From NCBI RefSeq assembly GCF_003369915.1, contig NW_022881603.1:34903522-34967521 (forward strand): a DNA stretch of 64,000 bases, read 5' to 3'. Each line of letters begins with the position of its first letter. The stretch's first letter is position 1. The position numbers and the translations under genes are program-made. The notes under the pieces were generated by a model. The model searched no databases and was not told the origin of the DNA. It was given only the letters and a program-made list of their open reading frames with translations. Shown here one piece after another: positions 51,992 to 60,811 of this stretch. This stretch comes from Drosophila miranda (Eukaryota > Arthropoda > Insecta > Diptera > Drosophilidae).

Positions 51992-52949
51992 ACGAGGCGG
52001 AACTTTGTGAGTTGCTGCGGACACCGCAACTCTACAGTTATACCCGATACTAAGTGAGTATGGCTCTCTTCCGGCAGACGCCGCTAATAATAAACGACAC
52101 GACAAAGAGTGCGTGCGAGAGAGACAGAAAATCAGTCTGAGCGTGACGTCGGGCGCTGCGTAGCCAGTGCAAATTGATTTGTTCCTTTTGGCTATAAAAA
52201 TGATCCGATCTCACCCAGATTCAGCAATCTGATAGATATGGTCATTTTCTATGATTCTGCGTTTTTAGTTTTCTCGAATCTGCAATATTGTGGATGCAAC
52301 AGATTTTCGTCCTTTGTGGGGGCGGAAGGGGGCGGGGCGAAATTCGGAGATATACGTTTTATAGTGAGATCTAACAGAAGTGCGGATACCAAATTTGGTG
52401 ACTATATGTTCTAAATTGTAAAATCTCAACCAGATCGTATAATTATTATAGCCAGAATCAAAAAAACAATTTTATTCTTTCTCGCTCTGTCTCTCTCTAA
52501 CATACAGGTTTCATGGGCGGTTTTGCCAATTGCAAAATATGAGTTCAAGGATCTCAGAACCTATAAGAGCCAGAGCAACAAAATTTGGTATCCACACTCC
52601 TGTGATATCGGAACTTGACCGTTTCGTGTCCAAATTTTGCCACACCCCCTTCCGCCCCCGCAAAGGACGAAAATCTGGGGCATCCACAAATCTCAGAGAC
52701 TATTAAGGCTAGAGTAAGATCTGGATCAGACCAGATCATTTTTATAGCCAAAGGAAACAAATCAATTTGCAGTGGCCACGCAGCGCGTGACGTCACGCTC
52801 AGACTGATTTTCTGTCTCTCTCGCACGCACTCTTTGTCGTGTCGTTTAATATTAGCGGCGTCTGCCGGAGGGGAGCCATACTGACTTAGTATCGGGTATA
52901 ACTGTAGAGTTGCGGTGTCCGCAGCAACTCACAACGTTCCCCCTCGTTT
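51992..52949. mobile_element. Chimeric DINE-1/ISY-type Helitron I with two 3' ends
   Basis: Positions 51992-52399 are the reverse complement of a Helitron 3' part. At about 52400 the sequence switches to a forward copy of the middle and 3' part, with an internal deletion near 52718. Both outer ends therefore carry the same 3' hairpin, as inverted repeats of about 230 bp, and no 5' end is present. Confidence 0.85.
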
Positions 52950-53836
52950 TCTTCTTGGCATGGCAAATTAAATGCTGAAAATTAATTGTGCAAGTCTGCT
53001 GTCTGAAGGATCTGCATCGTGACTCAGCCTGTGTCTAATGAGCCCCCGAACAGACAGATGATTGACAGATGGAACGTAATACTAAAAGAAGTCGGAACTG
53101 TACGGAAAAGTAAAAATAGGGAAATTCCGCTCAGCGGTAGTCCTTACATTTCAGTTTCCCACAGAAAAGCGGTTTCCATAAGTGTTTTCCAAACAATTCC
53201 AGATGCCCATGACGCATTTTAGTGCTTAACTAAGGCCAAGAAAAAGTGGAAAGAGCCACTTCCAAGAAATAAATATATGTAGGAAACAATAAAATTGCTG
53301 ATCGGAGTAGGGGCTTAATCGACTACAATGCATCCATTTCCTTGATATAGCATCAAATTTATATCGATTGTTTTGATCTTCCACCAGTCCAATATACCCA
53401 TGACCCATGGGGCAGAGATAAAAAACAGGCCAGCCCAGAACTACAATACATTAATTAGCGAGCAGTTTCCGCCGTCTTCAGCTTTGATCTTTATTTGCGG
53501 CTAATCTATGGATTTTTGGGTAAGCAGACCCCAGCATAAATGTCTTGAAAGGCTATTCAAAGAGCAATTATAATTAAAATATCTACGCAATGCAGAACAG
53601 ATATTTTGTGCAATAGAAACTGACTTTACGGCCTGATGGCCATCCAAAAATATCGCGGAAAAACTCGTCAAGATTGCCATTTAATTGCCGACTACAAACC
53701 GGACCGGACTGCACTCCGCCGCACTCTTCACTGCCCGGGACCCGATCGTCCTAATTGAGCTGTACCTCCCCTGTATCTTCTCCTCTGAGATCATCTTAAT
53801 CATTGTACGAATATCAAGAACATGTCTTTTCCCAGT
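52950..53836. other. Intergenic sequence without recognised genes
   Basis: It has moderate AT content and no frame above chance length with known motifs. It may be original single-copy sequence between host genes. Confidence 0.45.
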
Positions 53837-54890
53837 GTTTTTATACCAGATACTCAAAATAAGTATTGGGGTATATTAGATTTGTGGTAAAAGTAGATGT
53901 GTGCAACGTCCAGATGGAATCGTTTCCGACCCCATAAAGTATATATATTCTTGATCAGCATCAATAGCCGAGTCGATTGAGCCCTGTCTGTCTGTACGTC
54001 TGTCCGTCCGTCCGTCTGTCCGTCCCCTTCAGCGCCTAGTGCTCAAAGACTATAAGAGCTAGAGCAACGATGTTTTGGATCCAGACTTCTGTGATATGTC
54101 ACTGCTACAAAAATATTTCAAAACTTCGCCCCGCCCACTTCCGCCCCCACAAAGGACGAAACCAAAAACGCAGAATCATAGAGGAAATCTCAACCAGATC
54201 GTATAATTATTATAGCCAGAATCAAAAAAACAATTTTATTCTTTCTCGCTCTGTCTCTCTCTAACATACAGGTTTCATGGGCGGTTTTGCCAATTGCAAA
54301 ATATGAGTTCAAGGATCTCAGAACCTATAAGAGCCAGAGCAACCAAATTTGGTATCCACACTCCTGTGATATCGGACCTTGACCGTTTCGTGTCCAAATT
54401 TCGCCACACCCCCTTCCGCCCCCGCAAAGGACGAAAATCTGGGGCATCCACAAATCTCAGAGACTATTAAGGCTAGAGTAACCAAATTTGGTATCCGCAC
54501 TTCTGTTAGATCTCACTATAAAACGTATATCTCCGAATTTCGCCCCACCCCCTTCCGCCCCCACAAATGACGAAAATCTGTTGCATCCACAATATTGCAC
54601 ATTCGAGAAAACTAAAAACGCAGAATCATAGAATATGACCATATCTATCAGATTGCTGAATCTGGGTCAGATCGGATCATTTTTGTAGCCAAAAGCAAGA
54701 AATCAATTTGCAGTGGCCACGCAGCGCCCGACGGCACGCTCAGACTGATTTTCTGTCTCTCTCGCACGCACTCTTTGTCGTGTCGTTTAATCTTAGCGGC
54801 GTCTGCCGGAGGAGAGCCATACTGACTTAGTATCGGGTATAAATGTAGAGTTGCGGTCTCCGCAGCAACTCACAACGTTCCCCCTTCGTT
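53837..54890 (+). mobile_element. DINE-1/ISY-type Helitron, copy J
   Basis: Both ends are present. A ~60-bp deletion near 54160 removes the segment after the first cacaaaggacgaa block. It ends 100 bp before module R copy 2. Confidence 0.87.
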
Positions 54891-54990
54891 AAGTCTGTGT
54901 TTGAATTCGGAATCTCTTTTAGTCACGAGTACGAACACAATATGTTTTCGCTGTAAATAATGCAAACATCGATTGAAAATTGGTTTTCAT

Positions 54991-55617
54991 TAAGTAGATA
55001 TATATTTTTTCTTATATTATATATGTATATACATCATTGTTTTAGTTATAAAAACAAAAAAGTCGAGAACCGACGGCGTTTGCATAATTTTTATAATTTA
55101 TAATAAACCTGTTTAAAATAAGGAAATAAATGTGTAATTATATTATTGTAATATTTTATATTTTGTGGTATAAATCAAACAAATAACAGCTTTTGTTTCA
55201 TTTCCCGCGCCCTAGTGTACCATACCCCCACCCCCTGCCCATCAAAAGACCCAAAACAAGAACCAAACTCAAATTTCAGTTCTAGCGGCCAGCAATACTA
55301 AACACACACACGCAAAGTACGTGAGAATGCATGTGCACCCATACACTAAAACATGCTGGTGGCAAAACAGAACCAGACCTGAGAGAGTTCAAAAAATCTG
55401 AAAAAGCATACAATCACATATTTTTGTCGAAACATATTGCGTGTGTACTAACACATGCAAAGATGTTCTCTCTGCGCTCTCTCTCTCATGATGACGTCAC
55501 TCTGGGGTACTGAACGCGCTAGCCAGTGTGTGACGCTTTCGTTGTATGAACTGGCCATCTATATACTGTATGGTTAGTGGTACTATCGACTGCCGATAGT
55601 GCGATATCATCAACTAT
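54991..55617 (+). repeat. Module R, direct copy 2
   Basis: It matches 39781-40436 over its whole length except for a ~40-bp deletion (the cattcttcatttattttgtgg part). TGACGTCA is at 55492-55499, and the palindrome CTATCG-actgc-CGATAG at 55583-55599. Unlike copy 1 it continues uninterrupted into caactatcgatatg, which shows the pre-insertion state for the LINE at 40437. Confidence 0.85.
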
Positions 55618-55766
55618 CGATATGTTTTCATTACATTTATATTTAATTTATAGGTGATAATTTAATTAAAACAGAAAATACGAGTAGGATAGTACAAACT
55701 AGTCATAGAGTCCTAGTATTGCACTGCACCAGACGTTTTTCTGAGATAAAACCATATAAAAAAAAC
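55618..55766. other. Linker between module R and the duplicated gene, copy 2 only
   Basis: About 150 bp, present here and absent from copy 1, where transposons fill the gap. The TATCGAT motif occurs at its edges (55615-55621 and 55767-55773), so loss in copy 1 could have occurred between these short repeats. Confidence 0.5.
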
Positions 55767-56748
55767 TATCGATGTTGTAGCACTATAATAATTATAAAAA
55801 TTCCATCACCGAGCACAATCGAAGCCTCTCTTTTTTGACCAACAAGTTCAAATTTTATCATAATTTTCCAAAAACAGTCGGAAACATTCCAGTAAGTTCA
55901 CAGTTTGTTTTACTTCATTCTAGTTGTTCTTTCTAGTTGCTTACATCGTTCTTATACACAGCCATCACACAAATAGTTTGCTACAACATTGATATTAATT
56001 TTGGTAAAAATTATCTCCATCGGAAGGCGTACGTTAATTCATTACAATGGCACCCACACCACCAAAATCGAATCCGTCGTTGCCGGCGGTGGTGAGCAAA
56101 AGTCCGCGGGCGGAGCTATCATTCACAATTCAGTTGCTGTCGGGAAGGGCCGTGGTGATGGTGGAGTGCCCGGGGTATGACACGGAGCTGTTCATACCGC
56201 AGATTGTCAAAGACCGGATCACCCTCCAAAACATTATGCTGTATACCCGACCGTTCAACCTGTGAGCAGTCCGCCGGTGCGAGCACCGAAGAGGATGATT
56301 TCGTCTACACTACCACCACCTCTGGCAAGGAGCACTTCAACTTCACTTTCTGCCAACAAAACCGTTGAGCTGACACCAGAACCAGCGCGTTGCCAAGCAA
56401 TTCCAACTTCACTTTATATTCGTCGAATCCGCGCTGCCGACAAAACCGTTGAGCTGACACCAGAGCCAGCGCGTTGCCAAGCAATTCCATTCGAATCCGA
56501 GATACAGGACGTATCTCTTCATGTGAACCAGTCCTATTCGAACTCCAGCTTAGAATCCCATCCTCCGCTTCTGCCGCCTGAAGTTTTGAGCATCACAGAC
56601 GCGAGGATGAGTGTGTCGAGCACACCCAACTCTAATTTGAACGCAAGCCCACCTCTGAGAAGCTCAATACGGGTGAAGCCGTCGGAGCGCACTTACGCGC
56701 GTCGTAAGACCGACAATATCGGCAAAGCCAAGCCGCCGACGAAATGGT
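55767..56748 (+). pseudogene. Unrecognised duplicated gene, copy 2, truncated
   Basis: It is colinear with 48061-49018. The start MAPTPPKSNPSLPAVV is at 56047. A net 34-bp deletion after 56240 (LQNIML) shifts the frame and gives a stop at 56263-56265. The other half stays open in the second frame (56262 onward) with the same two KTVELTPEPARCQAIP units. It retains the ~65 bp that copy 1 has lost (PPVRAPKRMISSTLPPPLAR region). Similarity ends abruptly at about 56748, in aaatggtca, where unrelated GC-rich sequence begins, so the 3' third is missing. Confidence 0.8.
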
Positions 56749-56847
56749 CACGGCCACGAGGCGTGGGTGAAGCCGTGCTTGGGAGCTGCAGAGACGTGCG
56801 TTGGGGGTCATGTGTGGCGGGAGACGGGGGTTGGGGCAGGGATCGGG
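56749..56847. other. GC-rich junction sequence
   Basis: Unrelated to copy 1 of the duplicated gene beyond the breakpoint; it leads into the tandem repeat. Origin unknown. Confidence 0.4.
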
Positions 56848-57103
56848 AAGGTGTGGGAGAGGGGAGCCCAGCCTAGCAGATGCCGCATGATCCACGACTC
56901 ACATCTGCGTCGCCGGGTCCTTCGGGCGAGGGTGTAGGAGAGGGAACCCAGCTTTGCGAATGCCGCGTGAATCCACGACTCACATCCAGCATCGCCGGGT
57001 CCCCAGGGGAGAAAGGTATAGGAGAGGGAAAACCCAGCTTGGTGAATGCCGCATGAATCCACGACTCACATCCACTTCGCCGGGCCTCCCGGGAAAAGGG
57101 AAG
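56848..57103. repeat. Tandem repeat of about 84 bp, three units
   Basis: Each unit contains aggagagggaacccagc, gaatgccgc, atccacgactcacatc and cgccgggtcc in the same order. Units start near 56848, 56936 and 57018. Divergence between units is about 15-20% by eye. GC content is much higher than in neighbouring host DNA. Confidence 0.75.
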
Positions 57104-57962
57104 AGAGGGGGAGGGGGGGTGAGTGACTCCTAAGGGCGAATGTTCTGAGACAGAGATTGGTTGAGGTTGGTGTCTTTATTGTTTTCGGATCATTTCCCTA
57201 CTTAAAATCCCGCGCCTGCAGCGGGGAAATAAACGCCAAAAAAAATATCATAAACAACATGTGGGCATAGATATGTAAAGAAACTGCGGGAATGTTCTGC
57301 TTATACCTGCCTACTGCACCGATCTATCCCCGCCAGAGCTCACATACGTGAGGTGGCTCACCCTTGTGTCCCTTCTTTGGGTCCTGTTCTCCCACGGCGG
57401 GTCCTCGTCACTTCGGTGGCTTCCTTTGCACACCGCGTGGGTGCGGTCACAGCTGGTTTTATTCACCGCGTGAGGGCGAACACGGCTTATTGCGTACACG
57501 GCGCGGTCACGGCTAGTTTATCACATCTCTTTTGGCTTCCGCCGCACAACCGGTCTGGCTCAGCCCTCGGAGATCACTCTCGAGCTTGGCTCGCGCTGGA
57601 CCGTGCCAGGCCTCGGCTTTTCTTTTTCGCAGCTTCTCTGCCGCTTCGCTGCTGCGCCGCCTTCGGCTGCGTGGGTGTATGGCTGCGTGGGTGTATTGCC
57701 TGCTTCGCCGTCGGCTCTTTTCCTCGGCTGCGTGGGCGTAAGACCGATCGGCGGCTTCTCTGCCGCTTCGCTCTCTTTCATGTTGTCTCTTTTCGTCTGC
57801 GTATAGCCGTTCTCTTCCTTGCGTTGGCTGCGTGGGCGTAAGAGCGAATCTCTTTCGTGTTGGTTCTCTTCGCCTTCGTATAGCCGTGGTGTGCGTCTCC
57901 CTTCGCTGCGTGGCCGTAGTGTGCGTCTCTCTTACGTGTTGGTTCTCTTAGTTCTAATAAGT
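57104..57962. other. GC-rich region with imperfect repeats, probable transposon leader or LTR
   Basis: It contains repeated phrases such as ggctgcgtgggtgta/ggctgcgtgggcgta (57668-57840) and cttctctgccgcttcgctg (57631 and 57746). Open frames here are by-products of the repeats. With the tandem array it resembles the untranslated leader or LTR of a gypsy-type element, but no coding part or paired LTR is visible. Confidence 0.4.
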
Positions 57963-59118
57963 AACGAGGGGGAACGTTGTGAGTTGCTGCGTACACCGCA
58001 GCTCTACAGTTATACCCGATACTAAGTCAGTATGGCTCTCCTGCGGCAGACGCCGCTAATATTGAAACACACGACAAAGAGTGCGTGCGAGAGAGACAGA
58101 AAATTAGTCTGAGCGTGACGTCGGGCGCTGCGTGGCCACTGCAAATTGATTTCTTGCTTTTGGCTACAAAAATGATCCGATCTGATCCAGATTCAGCAAT
58201 CTGATAGATATAGTTATTATCTATGATTCTGCGTTTTTAGTTTTCTCGAATGTGCAATATTGTGGATGCAACAGATTTTCGTTCTTTGTGGGGGCGGAAG
58301 GAGGTGGGGCGAGATTCTGAGATATACGTTTTATAGTGAGATCTAACGGAAGTGCGGATACCAAATTTGGTTACTCTAGCCTTAATAGTCTCTGAGATTT
58401 GTGGATGCCCCAGATTTTCGTCCTTTGCGGGGCGGAAGGGGGTGTGGCGAAATTTGGACACGAAACGGTCAAGGTCCGATATCACAGGAGTGTGGATACC
58501 AAATTTGGTTGCTCTGGCTCTTATAGGTTCTGAGATCCTTGAACTCATATTTTGCAATTGGCAAAGCCGACCATGAAACCTGTGTTAGAGAGAGACAGAG
58601 CGAGAAAGAATGAAATTGTTTTCTTGATTCTGGCTATAATAATTATACGATCTGGTTGAGATTTTACACTCTAGAACATATAGTCATCTTCTACGATTCT
58701 GCGTTTTTGGTTTTATCGTATCTTTAAAAATGTGGATGCCACAGATTTTCGTCCTTTGTGGGGGCGGAAGTGGGCGGGGCAAAGTTTTGAAATATTTTTG
58801 TAGCAGTGACATATCACAGATGTCTGGATCCAAAACATCGTTGCTCTAGCTTTTATAGTCTTTGAGCACTAGGCGCTGAAGGGGACGGACGGACGGACGG
58901 ACGGACGGACGGACGGACGGACGGACGGACGGACGGACGGACGGACGGACGGACGGACGGACAGACAGACAGGGCTCAATCGACTCGGCTATTGATGCTG
59001 ATCAAGAATATATATACTTTATGGGGTCGGAAACGATTCCTTCTGGACGTTACACACATCCACTTTTACCACAAATCTAATATACCCCAATACTCATTTT
59101 GAGTATCGGGTATAAAAA
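57963..59118 (-). mobile_element. DINE-1/ISY-type Helitron, copy K
   Basis: A full-length reverse copy with the largest microsatellite of the series. It separates the GC-rich block at 57104-57962 from the gypsy-type element that follows. Confidence 0.88.
58883..58961. repeat. GGAC tetranucleotide microsatellite
   Basis: About 19-20 uninterrupted ggac units, followed by three acag units, in the variable region of Helitron copy K. Other copies have 4-12 mixed units. Confidence 0.9.
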
Positions 59119-59347
59119 GGCCTACTGTTTTCGGGTTTCTTAGCCTATTTCTTACTTTAATGGGTGAAAATAAGGATTCATTGTTGCTTGTCTTGGTAAT
59201 ACTAATAATAATAGAAGTAATAAAATCGGATAATAGTGATAATGAACTGAGATAATAATGAAATTAGATAACAAGCCGTCGGGGAGGTCCCTTCAGGGAT
59301 GGTGTCGTAGTCAGTGTTGTGGAGGCTTATGCCTTCACACTCCCTTC
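59119..59347. other. Probable 3' flank or LTR remnant of the gypsy-type element
   Basis: AT-rich for the first ~150 bp with aataat runs, then GC-richer. It may be the 3' LTR edge of the next element, cut by the Helitron, but no partner LTR is in the window. Confidence 0.35.
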
Positions 59348-60136
59348 CTACTTCGGGGTGGGGCGCGGTGAAATGCGCACCAAATTTCCGCTGATGCATC
59401 CGCGGAAGCGTTGGCCGTGGTGGTGTTCTAGGCTGCGGATCCGGCTGCGCCCGTGACGCGCCGTGTTTGCCTGAGCGCTGGCGCCTTCCAGCAGGCTTTG
59501 CGGGATGCGGCGGTCAGGCGTGCTTACTGGGGCGATTGGCCATTCCTGCTCCTCCTGCTGCGCGTTTAGCTCGGGCATCTCCTCGAACGCTGTGAGCAGT
59601 CCGCCCGCCTCTGCCTCTTCCAAGCCCAATCACAGGTCGCTGTCCTCCTTTGGTTGGCTCGGGTTTCCTGGTTCGGCCTCTCGGGCCGTGCAGCTCGTCG
59701 GTTGCGGGTTCGGGGCATTGTGGTCGGTGGGAACTGGCGATAGCCACTTCATTGGTGCGTGGTCCAGCGGCTGCCAATCGGGATTCTCCCCTCTTTCCGG
59801 GGCTGCCGCCTCCTCCTGCGCGTCCCACTCCTGCAGTCTGGCGTGCCACCCGTCGTCCCAGCTGGTGTCCGGGATCGGGCCGTTTGGGTTCTCCTGTTGA
59901 TGGTCCATGCTGCGTGGTGTTGCCCGGTTCTGCTTGCGGGGTCGGGGAGTGGTGTCTTGCTTGTGGTTGGCTGGTCGTGGACCGTGGTTGCCTTGAGCTG
60001 GGCGGCGACGCACTCCTAGGATGCCCCTCCGTGCCATCCTCTGCCTCTAGAGGCTGTGCGTCGCTCGAGGACATTACGGCAGCGCACTACCATAAGTGGC
60101 CCTCATGAACTCGCAGTTTTCCTGGTGCTGGGGTCG

Positions 60137-60811
60137 TCATCGTTGTCTTCGTTGTCTTCGCTGGTGAATGTGTGCTCGTTGTCGTGGTAGGCCTTGAGGT
60201 CGGCTAGTCCGGCCGTTCGTCGTTGTCTTCCTGGATGCTTCTGGAGTCGTGGTGGGAGAAATAAATTTTACTACTTTGTAAGGCCCCTCATATTTGGGAG
60301 CCAGTTTGGCAGCGAAGTTGTCCGCCGCTTTGGACAGGTGATGTTGGCGTAGCATCACGAGCGTCCCGATCGTGGGTCTCCATTCGCGTCGAAGTAGGTT
60401 GTAGTTCCTGCTCTGCGTCTGTGATGCCTGCTGGGTATTTTCCTGTACGATGGCGAAGATTTCCTTGTGTCGCTTGGCCTTGTCGGTTGGGATCTCTGTC
60501 ACTTCGCCTAGTCCTGGGGTCGCCTCTTCGTACAAGGCTCCAGGCAACCGAGGTTCCCGGCCGAGTACGATGAATGCTGGGCTGAAGCCTGTGGTGTCCG
60601 ATGTGCTGCTGTTGATGGCTAGGCTGAGTTCGGGCAGCAGCTCGTCCCATGTCCGCTGGTCTCCATCGATGTACTGGGCGATCATGGTTTTGATCGTCCT
60701 GTTGGCTCGTTCCGTGGGGTTTTGTTGTGGGGTATAGGGCTTGCTGCCACGGCGATAGGTCCTCCAGTTCCAGGGCGGTAATGGTGGCCAAGATCGCGTT
60801 CTCGTAGTCAT
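60137..60811 (-). pseudogene. Integrase C-terminal remnant
   Basis: After ~25 residues of unrelated frame, the sequence reads YTPQQNPTERANRTIKTMI, where the Glu of PTER corresponds to the third catalytic residue of retroviral-type integrases. It continues with the helix TWDELLPELSLAINSSTSD and GFSPAFIVLGREPRLP. The chromatin-binding tail has YEGPYKVVKF and ends basic. The two catalytic Asp residues and the zinc finger are absent, so it cannot catalyse integration. The deletion junction is near 60740-60770. Confidence 0.85.

Noticed and set aside
57353-57841. A 162-codon frame in GC-rich DNA
   Set aside because: It is made of repeated Leu/Ala/Arg/Phe phrases in several frames at once and lacks domain or splice support.
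59348-60074. An envelope-like or accessory gene after the integrase remnant
   Set aside because: The overlapping GC-rich frames show no signal peptide, membrane helix or known domain. High GC alone explains their length.
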